Shown here: in pieces, positions 25,363 to 34,621 of the stretch | How positions within the stretch are numbered: the first letter of the stretch is position 1 | How the letters are laid out: every line of letters starts with the position of its first letter | Assembly: GCA_003599815.1 (NCBI GenBank) | Contig: QZJZ01000083.1 | Location: 1 to 35,658, forward strand | Reading direction: 5' to 3' | DNA from: Candidatus Auribacter fodinae | GTDB taxonomy: Bacteria > Auribacterota > Auribacteria > Auribacterales > Auribacteraceae | DNA length: 35,658 nucleotides | Program-made: the position numbers and the translations under genes | The notes under the pieces: generated by a model | Told to the model about the DNA's origin: nothing | Database searches by the model: none | What the model saw: only the letters and a program-made list of their open reading frames with translations

Positions 25363-26412
25363 TTACTGATTCAGTAACAGCATCGCATCGCCGTAACTAT
25401 AAAAACGGTATTTTTCACGTATTGCCTCGTGATATGCAGAAAGAACAAAATCGCTTCCGGCAAGGGCACATACTAACATAAGAAGTGTGGATTTAGGAAG
25501 ATGAAAATTCGTCAGCATGTTACGTACTATTTTAAATGAGTAGCCTGGATAAATAAATAAATCGGTTTTTCCATTGCCGGCATGGATTCTGCCGCTTTCA
25601 TCGCTGATCGCTTCCAGAGTCCGCACCACCGTTGTCCCTACGCCGCATACTGTCCCGCCATTGGAAATGTGGGTGTTAATATTTCGCTCCGTCTCCTGTG
25701 ACACCGCATAATATTCATAATCCATGACATGATCTGTAATGGTATCGGTTTTTACCGGTTTAAAGGTACCCGGGCCCACATGCAATGTTATATGTTGAAT
25801 ACCAACAGAACGCTCCTGTAATTCCGCAAGTACTGTATCGGTAAAATGAAGACTGGCTGTGGGCGCGGCTACTGATCCGGCGTCACGTGCGAATATGGTT
25901 TGATAACGTTGAAAGTCAAACGCTGACTGCTCTTTATCAGAAACATCCCGTTTAATATATGGGGGTAAAGGCATATGCCCATACTGAAAAGCGATATCCA
26001 ACGGTTCACACTCATCCGGGAACTGAACCAGACGACTGCCGCCCGGCAATCGTTCTTCGACAGAGACCTGTTTATTCCATCCGTCTATTGCTACGGGAGT
26101 ACCTTCCTTCACACGGGCAGAAGGCTGTACCATCGCTTCCCAGCGCAATCCATCCACTTCACGCACAAGCAATATTTCAACGGCGCCGCCCGATTCCTTA
26201 CGTCCCAGCAGGCGGGCAGGAAACACTTTTGTGTCATTCACTACAAGAAGATGCGCCGGAGACAAAAAAGAACAAATATCCCTGAAAGTGGAATGAACAA
26301 CTTTTTTGCTTTTGTAATATAGAACCATAAGGCGGGAATCATGCCGGTTCTTCGCTGGCTGTTGAGCGATAAGAGACTCCGGCAGGGAATAATTAAATTC
26401 CTCAGTGCGCAT
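25363..26412 (-). CDS. queA: QueA, tRNA preQ1(34) S-adenosylmethionine ribosyltransferase-isomerase
   Basis: This 349-residue enzyme transfers and isomerises ribose from SAM onto preQ1-tRNA to make epoxyqueuosine. The N terminus FNYSLPESLIAQQPAKNRH is canonical, as are NDTKVFPARL, GHMPLPPYIKR, RYQTIFARDAGSVAAPTAS, LHFT, HVGPGTFKPV and NFHLPKSTLLMLV. The ATG overlaps the stop of the SpoIID-like gene. The next step (QueG or QueH) is not in the window. Confidence 0.96.
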   Translation of the reverse strand: MRTEEFNYSLPESLIAQQPAKNRHDSRLMVLYYKSKKVVHSTFRDICSFLSPAHLLVVNDTKVFPARLLGRKESGGAVEILLVREVDGLRWEAMVQPSARVKEGTPVAIDGWNKQVSVEERLPGGSRLVQFPDECEPLDIAFQYGHMPLPPYIKRDVSDKEQSAFDFQRYQTIFARDAGSVAAPTASLHFTDTVLAELQERSVGIQHITLHVGPGTFKPVKTDTITDHVMDYEYYAVSQETERNINTHISNGGTVCGVGTTVVRTLEAISDESGRIHAGNGKTDLFIYPGYSFKIVRNMLTNFHLPKSTLLMLVCALAGSDFVLSAYHEAIREKYRFYSYGDAMLLLNQ

Positions 26413-27563
26413 CAGTACGCCCTCTTTATCTCTGTATCAGGGTAATAATGACGCAGCATATCCTGATATTTTACCCCTTGCTCAGCCATTGTTTTACAGC
26501 CGTACTGACATAACCCTGCTCCATGCCCCCATCCTTTACCGTCAAAGAAAAATTTCTTTTCCTGATGCCTGATAGTAAAAATTGAACTGCGCAGATTTCC
26601 ATAGCCTACAATTTCCCTGAATTTGTTCACCGGTATAATGTGCTCTGTGTCACCCACAACCTTGAGTGATCGATGACGCGGATAATACGGAGACCGCTTG
26701 TATCCTTCAACCGACGAAATATACGAAAGTTTAAAACCTGCATTATTAAGTTTTTTCAGCAAATCTTTTTCAGAGATAAAATAGTTCCACTCATAATAAC
26801 GGCTGTTTTTGCAAAAGGTACAAGGCGCTCCCCTCGGAGTATTTTCGCTGTTTGACCATACCACGCTCGCTTCTTCCGTATACCCTCCGCATACGGCATG
26901 AAAATACGCGGGAAAAACCTCATTTTTAAATTGTAATACCTGTCCAAACGTAACATCGACTGCCCACGAGGTTTTGGCGTGCTCGGCATCCATCCCCTTA
27001 TACTCCTGCCTTCCATAAGCGATATCGTAAGCTCGCGTCCTGTTTTTCAGCAAATGATAATACGCGAAAGTCCGAGCGGCAACAGCCTGCGCCTTCAACG
27101 CTTCCTGACGCCAACTTCGATGAATCTCACTGGGTACGACACTCTTTATGTAATCCTCAATAGACACATGATTTACGGCAACAACTTTTTTGCCTTCAAT
27201 AATAAATTCAACATTTCCCCTGTACAGATTGCCATTGAGTGAAAAACAGCTCTTCCCGCCAGTCCTGAAATAAATTTTTGAGCCGTTAAACGCCCAGTCA
27301 TCAGTTATTTTTCCCGATTCAAGATGTATTGTCCGGTTATAATTGCGCCCTTTTTTGACCAAAGAGTTCGTCACAGGATCTATGATTTCAAAAGTATCGT
27401 CAATGGCTAGTTTCAGGCTGGAAGATACACCTATGCACACACGTATTGTGACCTGCGGACGAGCAGGCCGGGGCGCGACTGCAAACGACTTATGAACCAG
27501 CGCAACGCCTACGATAGAGAGCCAACAAAAAGATATAATTGATGAGGTAATATTTTTCTTCAC
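26412..27563 (-). CDS. SpoIID/LytB-domain protein, probable peptidoglycan lytic transglycosylase
   Basis: This 383-residue secreted or membrane-anchored protein has a signal sequence at about 8-30 (ending KSFAVA). The SpoIID domain shows SIEDYIKSVVPSEIHRSW, with probable catalytic E146, then EALKAQAVAARTFAYYH and HAVCGGYTEEASVVW. Its C-terminal mark is GKGWGHGAGLCQYG. The family cleaves denuded glycan strands. Non-sporulating bacteria also carry it, and nothing else here suggests sporulation. Two Cys in TPRGAPCTFCKNS may form a disulfide or metal site. The GTG at 27563 lies one base after the DUF2905 stop and lacks a clear ribosome site, so coupling by reinitiation is likely. Confidence 0.85.
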   Translation of the reverse strand: MKKNITSSIISFCWLSIVGVALVHKSFAVAPRPARPQVTIRVCIGVSSSLKLAIDDTFEIIDPVTNSLVKKGRNYNRTIHLESGKITDDWAFNGSKIYFRTGGKSCFSLNGNLYRGNVEFIIEGKKVVAVNHVSIEDYIKSVVPSEIHRSWRQEALKAQAVAARTFAYYHLLKNRTRAYDIAYGRQEYKGMDAEHAKTSWAVDVTFGQVLQFKNEVFPAYFHAVCGGYTEEASVVWSNSENTPRGAPCTFCKNSRYYEWNYFISEKDLLKKLNNAGFKLSYISSVEGYKRSPYYPRHRSLKVVGDTEHIIPVNKFREIVGYGNLRSSIFTIRHQEKKFFFDGKGWGHGAGLCQYGCKTMAEQGVKYQDMLRHYYPDTEIKRAY

Positions 27564-27564
27564 G

Positions 27565-27786
27565 TTATCTAAACAATCGTATGATCCACATTATCAGAGT
27601 CACAAGCACACTAATTACAAGACCGCTCATGATCGGAATATAGAGTTTAAAGTTTTCCTTCTCAATATGTATATCGCCGGGTAATCTTCCGAGAAACTCA
27701 ATTTTTCCTCCGGCTAAAAAATAAAGCCCCACAGCTAACAGTATAATACCGGCAATGAGAAATATTTTTGCGAATTGCGCCTGCAT
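27565..27786 (-). CDS. DUF2905 family small membrane protein
   Basis: This 73-residue protein has two membrane helices (about 6-26 and 50-71) joined by the conserved loop GKIEFLGRLPGDIHIEKEN, which identifies DUF2905. The function is unknown. It is often found between ruvB and queA-type genes, as here. Its ATG overlaps the ruvB stop (TGATG), and it ends one base before the next gene. Confidence 0.9.
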   Translation of the reverse strand: MQAQFAKIFLIAGIILLAVGLYFLAGGKIEFLGRLPGDIHIEKENFKLYIPIMSGLVISVLVTLIMWIIRLFR

Positions 27787-28814
27787 CAGAACAGCTGATC
27801 CTGCAGTAAATCGTTAAGATCATCGGGTGCGGATGCTTTCATATGTTCATATCCTAAACGGGTTACTTTTCTGCCGCTTGGAGTGCGTTTCAGATATCCC
27901 TGCTGAATGAGAAAAGGCTCATACACTTCCTCTATGGTATCTTTTTCCTCCCCTACAGCAACAGCAAGAGAATTTATGCCCACAGGCCCGCCGCCGAACT
28001 TGTTAATGATGGTTACCAAAATCATTTTGTCCATTTCATCAAGCCCTTTGCTGTCCACATCAAGTAAATTCATTGCCGCGTCAGCGATTTCCGCAGTGAT
28101 CCGGTTATCCGCTTTGACCTGAGCGTAATCGCGCACTCTGCGCAATAAGGCGTTCGCTATACGAGGAGTACCCCGCGAGCGGCGGGCTATTTCCATAGCT
28201 CCCTGCGGATCAATAACAACATTGAGTATGCCTGAAGATCTCAGGATAATTTTTTGCAATTCATTCGCATCATAATAATTTAAACGATTAATCATGCCGA
28301 AACGGGATCTGAGGGGCGACGTAAGCAATCCGCTCCGGGTAGTCGCGCCAACCAAAGTAAACCGAGGCAGGTTCAGGCGTATGCTTCGAGCGCTGGGGCC
28401 TTTATCCAGCACGATATCAAGCTTGAAATCTTCCATTGCGCTGTACAGGTATTCTTCAACGATATGGTTTAAACGATGAATTTCATCAATAAACAGGACA
28501 TCGCCCTCTTCAAGGTTGGTCAGGATGCCGGCAAGATCACCTGCCTTTTCCACCACAGGCCCGGAGGTGATACGTATATTTGTGCCCATCGCACCGGAAA
28601 TCAGATACGACAGTGTTGTTTTGCCAAGACCGGGCGGCCCGGCAAAAAGACAATGATCCAAGCACTCCCCACGCTCTCGCGCCGCCTGTATGAACAAAAG
28701 CAGACGTTCTTTTATTTTGGACTGTCCGATAAAATCGTCGAATACCTCAGGGCGCAACGACTGGTCAAGCTGGACATCTTTTTCTAAAAATTCATCGATA
28801 TAATTCTTATGCAT
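27786..28814 (-). CDS. ruvB: RuvB, Holliday-junction branch-migration ATPase
   Basis: This 342-residue AAA+ motor forms hexamers that pull DNA through RuvA. It shows [12 protein letters not shown], Walker [10 protein letters not shown] (59-67), Walker B DEIHRLN, sensor and arginine-finger region [18 protein letters not shown], and a C-terminal winged helix with [19 protein letters not shown]. It is complete and canonical. It lies 17 bases after ruvA. Confidence 0.97.
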   Translation of the reverse strand: MHKNYIDEFLEKDVQLDQSLRPEVFDDFIGQSKIKERLLLFIQAARERGECLDHCLFAGPPGLGKTTLSYLISGAMGTNIRITSGPVVEKAGDLAGILTNLEEGDVLFIDEIHRLNHIVEEYLYSAMEDFKLDIVLDKGPSARSIRLNLPRFTLVGATTRSGLLTSPLRSRFGMINRLNYYDANELQKIILRSSGILNVVIDPQGAMEIARRSRGTPRIANALLRRVRDYAQVKADNRITAEIADAAMNLLDVDSKGLDEMDKMILVTIINKFGGGPVGINSLAVAVGEEKDTIEEVYEPFLIQQGYLKRTPSGRKVTRLGYEHMKASAPDDLNDLLQDQLF

Positions 28815-28831
28815 AGGTAATTACCAATTGG

Positions 28832-29431
28832 TTACTTGGATTGCTGCAACGCCAATTTTACCAGATCTTCAATCGAGAAGGAATCTAAACTTTTGGTTTT
28901 AATAACTCTTTGGACGGCATTCTGGGCCTGCGCCTGCGGATACCCCAGCGCGAGCAATGCGCTGACAGCATCGTTTATCATAACCCGGTTCTGACCGGCA
29001 GGCGTACTCACTTCTCCGGAAACGAATATATGCGATATCTTCTCTTTGAGTTCGAGAATCAATCTCTCGGCAGTTTTAACGCCTATACCGGGGACAAGGG
29101 AAATCCGTTTGCTGTCATTAGATAGAATAGCGGTTTTCAACTCCGCAACCCGAATTCCCGACAAAATGCTCAGAGCGCCTTTCGGGCCGATTTTGGAAAC
29201 ACTCAGCAACAGGATAAACGCTTCTTTTTCTTCAGGAGTCGCGAACCCATATAAAGAAGTATTATCCTCGCGTATATATAAATAAGTCAAAAGACGCACC
29301 TCTTTTCCCACAGAAGGCAGTTTCTCATGCGTACTGACAGGGATAAATATTTCAACCCCGGCACCATGCACATCAATTACACAGCGCGTCGGCTGTGCTT
29401 CATGCAGAATACCCTTGACATATGCTATCAT
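28832..29431 (-). CDS. ruvA: RuvA, Holliday-junction recognition protein
   Basis: This 199-residue protein binds the four-way junction as a tetramer and recruits RuvB. Domain I is an OB fold (MIAYVKGILHEAQ, VDVHG-like VIDVHGAGVEI). Domain II has two helix-hairpin-helix motifs (SKIGPKGALSIL and VPGIGVKTAERLILELKEK). Domain III (about 150-199: SALLALGYPQAQAQNAV) contacts RuvB. It lies 24 bases after ruvC. Confidence 0.96.
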   Translation of the reverse strand: MIAYVKGILHEAQPTRCVIDVHGAGVEIFIPVSTHEKLPSVGKEVRLLTYLYIREDNTSLYGFATPEEKEAFILLLSVSKIGPKGALSILSGIRVAELKTAILSNDSKRISLVPGIGVKTAERLILELKEKISHIFVSGEVSTPAGQNRVMINDAVSALLALGYPQAQAQNAVQRVIKTKSLDSFSIEDLVKLALQQSK

Positions 29432-29455
29432 AAAACACCCGTATCTCCCTGCCTG

Positions 29456-29953
29456 CTAAATAGTTTTAATCAAATAACGCGTTATTGACTTGCGGTTGTG
29501 GATGTGGCATATAGCTATGGCAAGAGCGTCGGAAACATCATTCGCGCCCGATATAGTTTTCAATCCGAGCAACGCTTTGACCATTTTCCGCACCTGAGTT
29601 TTATCTGCTCGTCCATATCCGACCACCGATTTTTTAACTTCCAATGGTGAATATTCTACGATGTCCATCTTCCACTGAATGGCAGATAAGATCACAATAC
29701 CACGAATTTCGCCCAGACGCATGGTGACCTGAGGATTCTTGTAATAAAACGCGCTCTCTACGGCGCACATCTGAGGCTTATACTCTTCAAGGACAGCAAC
29801 AAGTTGCGAGTATATAGATTCATACCGTTTGGAAACCTGTTGCGCCCGGCTCTCAAGGCAACCGGACGCAACATATGATAAATGACCATTATCGTCATCA
29901 ATGATTCCGAATCCGGTTTGATACGTTCCCGGATCAATTCCAATAACCCGCAC
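29456..29953 (-). CDS. ruvC: RuvC, Holliday-junction resolvase
   Basis: This 165-residue RNase H-fold endonuclease cuts junctions symmetrically. All four acidic residues are in place: D7 (IGIDPG), E66 (AVESAFYYKN), D139 and D142 (GANDVSDALA). The start is GTG 29953, behind AGAGGA. The RuvCAB set is therefore complete within 2.2 kb. Confidence 0.96.
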   Translation of the reverse strand: MRVIGIDPGTYQTGFGIIDDDNGHLSYVASGCLESRAQQVSKRYESIYSQLVAVLEEYKPQMCAVESAFYYKNPQVTMRLGEIRGIVILSAIQWKMDIVEYSPLEVKKSVVGYGRADKTQVRKMVKALLGLKTISGANDVSDALAIAICHIHNRKSITRYLIKTI

Positions 29954-29993
29954 GCTCTATCCTCTTATTAAGACAGCAATTGCAATAAGCCTA

Positions 29994-30743
29994 TTACTCT
30001 AAAGCCGCCATGATATCATCAGGAATATCAAAATTCGCATATACATTCTGAACGTCATCGTGATCTTCCAGTACTTCGATCAGATCCAGAATCTGTTTTG
30101 CGTCCTTTTCCGCTGTGAGCTTTATGGTCGAGTTCGGAATAGCCGTTATTTCCGCGCTTTCCGTCGCAATACCTTTTTTTGCCAGAGCTTCTTTCACCGT
30201 TTCAAAATCGTGCTGCGAAGTATAGATTTCAAAGGTGTCTCCCTCGGTTTTCACATCCTCAGCGCCTGCTTCAAGGACAACATCCAGCAATTTTTCTTCA
30301 TCGACAACGCTTTTCGATACAACAAGGAAACCTTTTTTCTCAAACATCCATGCCACAGCGTTTGCGGACGCCATGTTGCCGTTACGTTTGGTGAATATAC
30401 TCCGTATTTCAGCGGTAGTACGATTCTTGTTATCAGTCATCACCTCAATAAGAATTGCTACTCCGCTCGGTCCGTATCCTTCGTAGACACACTCTTCATA
30501 AACCACTCCCGGTAACTCACCAGTACCTTTTTTAATTGCTTTATCAATGTTATCGTTCGGCATGTTAGCGGCTTTGGCAATTGCCACAGCGGTACGCAAA
30601 CGGGGGTTCATATCAATATCTCCACCACCCATTTTGGCGGCAACCGTGATTTCCTTGCTAAACCGTGAGAACAACTTGCCTCTTTTAGCATCAATAGCGG
30701 CTTTTTTGTGCTTAATACTTGCCCACTTGGAATGACCTGACAC
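29994..30743 (-). CDS. yebC: YebC/TACO1 family protein
   Basis: This 249-residue protein belongs to the YebC/PmpR/TACO1 family, whose members have been linked both to transcriptional control and to relief of ribosome stalling. The N terminus [20 protein letters not shown] is the family signature. [17 protein letters not shown] and [15 protein letters not shown] follow. The start is GTG 30743 with AGGAGA seven bases upstream. Its place in front of ruvC is a common arrangement. Confidence 0.95.
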   Translation of the reverse strand: MSGHSKWASIKHKKAAIDAKRGKLFSRFSKEITVAAKMGGGDIDMNPRLRTAVAIAKAANMPNDNIDKAIKKGTGELPGVVYEECVYEGYGPSGVAILIEVMTDNKNRTTAEIRSIFTKRNGNMASANAVAWMFEKKGFLVVSKSVVDEEKLLDVVLEAGAEDVKTEGDTFEIYTSQHDFETVKEALAKKGIATESAEITAIPNSTIKLTAEKDAKQILDLIEVLEDHDDVQNVYANFDIPDDIMAALE

Positions 30744-30767
30744 GAAAAAGTCTCCTATGTTAATTAA

Positions 30768-32801
30768 TTATTCTTCTTCCTCATGGCGCTTGTATGCCTC
30801 GCTGATCTTCTTGGCAACCATCGCCGGAACTTCCTCATAATGAGAATATTCCATAGAAAAAGCGGCGCTTCCTCCTGTGATGGAACGCAATTCCGTCGGG
30901 AAACGGTACATTTCAGCAAGGGGGGCCTGCGCTTTAATACACTGCAATCCCGGCCCTGCAGATTCTATACCCATAATCCGCCCGCGTTTCACGTTCACTT
31001 CACCAGTCACCTGCCCCATATATTCATCATTTACTACTACTTCAACATTTACGTACGGTTCAAGCAAGTACGGCTGGGCTTTTTCCATCGCTTCCTTGAA
31101 GGCTTTTGAACCTGCTATTTTAAACGCCAGTTCCGAAGAGTCAACAGTATGATATGAACCAAAATACAGGCGTACACGTACATCCTGCACTTTACATCCT
31201 GCCACAACACCTTCTTCCATGGCGCCGACAACACCTTTTTCCACAGCAGGTATAAAGCCTTTCGGAATCGCCCCGCCGACGATTTCATCAACAAATTCAA
31301 ACCCCTGTCCCCGTTCAAGCGGCTCAATTTTCATATACACATCAGCGAACTGACCGCGTCCGCCAGACTGCTTTTTATGCTTGCAATGCCCTTCAGCCAA
31401 TCCCTTGATCGTTTCTCTATACGCGACTTTTGGAACAGTCAAATTAACTTCTGCACCATATTTTTTGCGCAGAACATCGAGTTTGACATCAAGATGCAAA
31501 TCACCAAGCCCGCCGATTATAAGTTCCTTGGTTTCAACATTACGATCTACCTTCAGCGTCGGATCCTCAAGTGCGGTCTGATGCAGTCCGGTAGCTATTT
31601 TTTCCTCTTCACCCTCATTTTTCGGGTGTACTGCCATATATGTAGTTGGATTTGGGAAAACGATTTCAGGATACTCAATAACTTTATCAGCATCCGCGAA
31701 CGTGTTACTAATATGTGTATTTTTCAACTTTGCAATGGCGACAATTTCCCCTGCAAACGCTTCATGAATCTGCTTTTGCTCTTTCCCTTTAAATGAATAA
31801 ACGTTATTAACGCGCTCTTTACTGCGCGTTGACACATTATAAATATCATGATCGGTAGTCAAAATACCGGATTTTACACGAAGATAGGTTAATTGTCCGA
31901 TATATGGGTCAGATACAATTTTAAAAACCTGAGCGCTAAATGGTTCTGTAATGATCGGTTTTCTCTCGTCTTTTCCGTCAGCGCTTTTAAATGGAGAAAA
32001 TAATTTAGGAGACGGCATATATTCGCACACAAAATCAAGCAATTCCTTGATGCCGACAGCTTTTTCTGCCGAACCGCATAAAACAGGTATTAATTTTCTC
32101 TGCTGAATAGCCTTTTTCACGCCCGCATGAAGTTCTTCCGATGTAAACTTTTCGCCTTCAAGATATTTCATAGTTAACTCATCATCTGTTTCAGCAAAAG
32201 ACTCCATAAAAATTTCGCGGTACATATCGTATGTATCTTTTACGCTGGCATTACTACACGATTCTTCAAGAACCGAGACAACGCTTTTGAATGATGCATC
32301 CTTACCAACAGGAATATTGACCGGGACACATGATGTTCCGAAAGCTTCACGGATCGCGCCAAGGGTTTTTTCAAAATCAGAGTGTTCTTTGTCCAATTTA
32401 GTGATCAATATAAACGTAGGCTGTTCTTTATCAGCGAGATGACGCATGACCTTCGTGGTTCGAACCTGTATTCCGGCCACTGCGTCAATAACCACAAGTC
32501 CACAGTCGACTCCGGCGAGCGCTCCGACTACTTCGCCGAAGAAATCATTATAGCCGGGTGTATCCATGATAAAAATTTCATGGCCGTCCTTGTCGAGTTT
32601 CATCACTTTGGAGTGAATAGTCGTCTTACGCGCCCTTTCATCGTCGAAGTAGTCCGAGTATGAAGTACCGTCATCAACTTTACCAAGCCTGTCGGAGTCG
32701 CCTGACATAAAAAAAATCTGATCGACAAGACTGGTTTTCCCTGAATGGCTGTGGCCGACTAATGCAAAACTTCTGATCTTGGATACATCTTTTTCTTTCA
32801 T
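30768..32801 (-). CDS. EF-G-like GTPase (EF-G2 type paralogue)
   Basis: This 677-residue protein has the five-domain layout of EF-G but altered GTPase motifs, so it is unlikely to be the main translocase. The P-loop is GHSHSGKTS (16-24), where EF-G has AHIDAGKTT. Switch II reads DTPGYNDF (80-87), with Tyr84 in place of the catalytic His. The base-specificity motif is TKLD (134-137) and not NKMD. Domain IV is present (SGGRGQFADVYMKIEP), as is the C-terminal GEVNVKRGRIMGIE. I recall the Tyr change in other members of this paralogue family, whose role is poorly known. A GGGAGAT site precedes ATG 32801. It is transcribed with yebC, 24 bases downstream. Confidence 0.88.
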   Translation of the reverse strand: MKEKDVSKIRSFALVGHSHSGKTSLVDQIFFMSGDSDRLGKVDDGTSYSDYFDDERARKTTIHSKVMKLDKDGHEIFIMDTPGYNDFFGEVVGALAGVDCGLVVIDAVAGIQVRTTKVMRHLADKEQPTFILITKLDKEHSDFEKTLGAIREAFGTSCVPVNIPVGKDASFKSVVSVLEESCSNASVKDTYDMYREIFMESFAETDDELTMKYLEGEKFTSEELHAGVKKAIQQRKLIPVLCGSAEKAVGIKELLDFVCEYMPSPKLFSPFKSADGKDERKPIITEPFSAQVFKIVSDPYIGQLTYLRVKSGILTTDHDIYNVSTRSKERVNNVYSFKGKEQKQIHEAFAGEIVAIAKLKNTHISNTFADADKVIEYPEIVFPNPTTYMAVHPKNEGEEEKIATGLHQTALEDPTLKVDRNVETKELIIGGLGDLHLDVKLDVLRKKYGAEVNLTVPKVAYRETIKGLAEGHCKHKKQSGGRGQFADVYMKIEPLERGQGFEFVDEIVGGAIPKGFIPAVEKGVVGAMEEGVVAGCKVQDVRVRLYFGSYHTVDSSELAFKIAGSKAFKEAMEKAQPYLLEPYVNVEVVVNDEYMGQVTGEVNVKRGRIMGIESAGPGLQCIKAQAPLAEMYRFPTELRSITGGSAAFSMEYSHYEEVPAMVAKKISEAYKRHEEEE

Positions 32802-32924
32802 ACTTATCTCCCGCTATCGTTGTGAACGTTACATTGGAGGTGCATCAAAGTAATGTTTTAATCTAGCAAATAATGTTTTAACAAACAAGGAAAAATAATT
32901 CAGCGTAAAATGATACAAATCAAC

Positions 32925-32953
32925 AAAAAAAAGCCGGGCTGACTGCCCGGCTT
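32925..32953 (-). terminator. Intrinsic terminator of the prepilin-like gene
   Basis: A perfect 9-bp stem, AAGCCGGGC (32931-32939) with GCCCGGCTT (32945-32953), has a 5-base loop. Read on the minus strand it is followed by eight T (32925-32932, partly in the stem). It lies about 37 bases after the prepilin stop and separates that gene from the EF-G-like supercluster. Confidence 0.9.
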
Positions 32954-32989
32954 ATAGGGGATTGTAATTATATGCAGAAAATACGGTTG

Positions 32990-34108
32990 TTATTCCTGAT
33001 CGAAATCTACTGTAGTGGTGTATATGCCTTGTCCGGCTTTGGTGGTGACCGATACAGAATCCATATTATTGTAATGTTCAATCGGTACGGAAAACGTAAA
33101 GTTGCACGATTCAATGACTCCATCTTCACCAAGAGCAGTCTCATCAAACTTGATACCGCGCAATCCTGTCTGAGGGTCAGGGTCGACAACCACAACCGGG
33201 TATCCCATCGTTGAACTGGCGGAATCGGCGATAAGCTGTAATACATCATGCGGTAAATCAATATTAAAGGTATAGCTTACGTGGCTCAAGGCTTTATCAG
33301 TTAAAGGAGTACTGCTGAGATCAATCGATATAGTTGTTCCGTCTTCAGGATCTGTTGAGGTTATCATAATAATCTCAAATCCATTCTCATCGACTATCGG
33401 CGGGTAACTGCGAACAACAGGGCCATCCGCTGGAGGATCATCTGCCGGAGGGTCAACAACCGGTGGATCTTCCGTATACTCTTCTTCAGTATCGAATTGA
33501 GGTGTAAACTGTGTTGGCGGCACAATGCCGGTGAACAGTTCGATATGCCCGTCAACAAACGCGGCAATAGCAAGATGGTTCGCGTGACGGAACGCTACTT
33601 CGTTTGAAGAAGAAACGCCTTCATAATGACTGTCAGTCAGCATAACAGTCGTCGATGCGTTTTCAATTAAGTCAAGTTTCATTCCGGTAACATAAACATT
33701 GATGCCGTAGGAAAACATGGGAACATCATCAAGCACACTGCCGCTGACTTCCGGGCACCGAGTGATATCGTAATTAGCGTTATACAGGGCCGACATCGCC
33801 GATTGAGCGTACGCCTCATCGCCGTAGGACAGCACATTATTAGCTTGTCCGCAATCAGTTACCGCATAGCCATCTTCCACTGCTTTAACCAGTGAAAGCG
33901 GCAGTTTGCACAATGCCTCATTGGCATACAGTATAGCGGCAACTGCAAGCTGGCGTTGGTTGCCGATACAGGTTGCCTGCCTTCCTTTTTCCTTCATTTT
34001 CGATAATGCTGGAAGAATCATTAAAGTGAGAATTGAAACCAGTGAAAACACAAAGAGCAGTTCAATGAATGTAAATCCTAGGCTTTTCCTTGATACACAC
34101 GCTTTCAT
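32990..34108 (-). CDS. Prepilin-like protein with type IV pilin N terminus
   Basis: This 372-residue protein has a prepilin peptidase site, SRKSLG/FTFIELLF, with cleavage after G11 and Glu at mature position 5. The hydrophobic helix LVSILTLMILPAL follows, then RQATCIGNQRQLAVAAILYAN, the form common in the many pseudopilins of Lentisphaerota/Planctomycetota/Omnitrophota-like bacteria. The segment AFVDGHIELF resembles the H-x9-DG signature of that group. A Pro/Asp-rich linker (about 210-235: DPPVVDPPADDPPADGP) leads to a C-terminal beta-rich domain of about 140 residues that I do not recognise. The ribosome site is AAGGAGGT. It is a single-gene unit with its own terminator. No pilus machinery is nearby. 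Confidence 0.82.
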   Translation of the reverse strand: MKACVSRKSLGFTFIELLFVFSLVSILTLMILPALSKMKEKGRQATCIGNQRQLAVAAILYANEALCKLPLSLVKAVEDGYAVTDCGQANNVLSYGDEAYAQSAMSALYNANYDITRCPEVSGSVLDDVPMFSYGINVYVTGMKLDLIENASTTVMLTDSHYEGVSSSNEVAFRHANHLAIAAFVDGHIELFTGIVPPTQFTPQFDTEEEYTEDPPVVDPPADDPPADGPVVRSYPPIVDENGFEIIMITSTDPEDGTTISIDLSSTPLTDKALSHVSYTFNIDLPHDVLQLIADSASSTMGYPVVVVDPDPQTGLRGIKFDETALGEDGVIESCNFTFSVPIEHYNNMDSVSVTTKAGQGIYTTTVDFDQE

Positions 34109-34392
34109 AACAGACCTCCTTATTATCTAACTCCTTTTGAAACAAAAAGAAGCATATAGTGTACCTAACTATTTGATATCGGAATAATGAGGAAGAAAGT
34201 TAATCAAAATTAATGTAGGAGCACTGAAAAAGTCTCTACGTTACTCTTTGATGCTCGCATTAAGAGGAGTATCAGCGACGTGGTGATCTCACGGGTTTAT
34301 CACTATACATCGGAGGAGACTGCTACAACCCCTCCTAGACTTACAGCAATGACATTCAATTATGACTTGTTAATTGCTCCTTAATGGGAGAT
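34109..34392. other. Non-coding gap between rRNA terminator and prepilin-like gene
   Basis: These 284 bases hold no gene that I can support. The part nearest the prepilin gene is its leader and promoter region; no sharp -35/-10 pair was found. An imperfect hairpin (34214-34239, GTAGGAG with CTCTAC) surrounds ACTGAAAAAGT, a sequence resembling the ends of some insertion elements. The stretch 34240-34380 has base composition unlike the flanks but no open frame or tRNA fold that I could see. Confidence 0.5.
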
Positions 34393-34450
34393 AAAAAAAC
34401 GCGTGACCGATAATCAGACATTTTGGGGTGTCCGATTTACAGTCACGCGT
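34393..34450 (-). terminator. Intrinsic terminator of the rRNA operon
   Basis: A 9-bp GC-rich outer stem, ACGCGTGAC (34399-34407) with GTCACGCGT (34442-34450), encloses a second stem (AATCAGACA with TGTCCGATT, one mismatch). On the minus strand it is followed by seven T (34393-34399). It begins about 15 bases beyond the 3' end of 5S rRNA, so it ends the rRNA operon. Confidence 0.88.
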
Positions 34451-34465
34451 AAAAAAGCAAAAAAA

Positions 34466-34583
34466 ACCCGGCAACGACCTACTCTCCCACAACCTAACGT
34501 CGCAGTACCATCGGCGCTAGAGGGCTTGACTTCCGTGTTCGGTATGGGAACGGGTATTTCCCCTCTGCTATTGTCACCGGGAA
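34466..34583 (-). rRNA. rrf: 5S ribosomal RNA
   Basis: The minus strand reads a complete 5S rRNA of about 118 bases. The 5' CCCGG (34577-34581) pairs with the 3' CCGGG (34467-34471) as helix I. The highly conserved internal segment CCCGTTCCCATACCGAACAC (the A-site/loop B-C region) and GTACTGCGACGTTAGG-like helix follow in order. The ends are estimated from helix I. It is the last gene of the rRNA operon. Confidence 0.93.
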
Positions 34584-34621
34584 ATTAAAAAAATAAATTG
34601 TTAACAGTATTATAGGGAAAT

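Noticed and set aside
26412..26430. preQ1 riboswitch ahead of queA
   Set aside because: queA overlaps the preceding coding sequence, so there is no leader to hold one.
26412..27563. Evidence that the organism forms endospores (SpoIID-like gene)
   Set aside because: SpoIID-domain proteins are widespread in non-sporulating Gram-negative bacteria; no other sporulation gene is present and an outer membrane is indicated.
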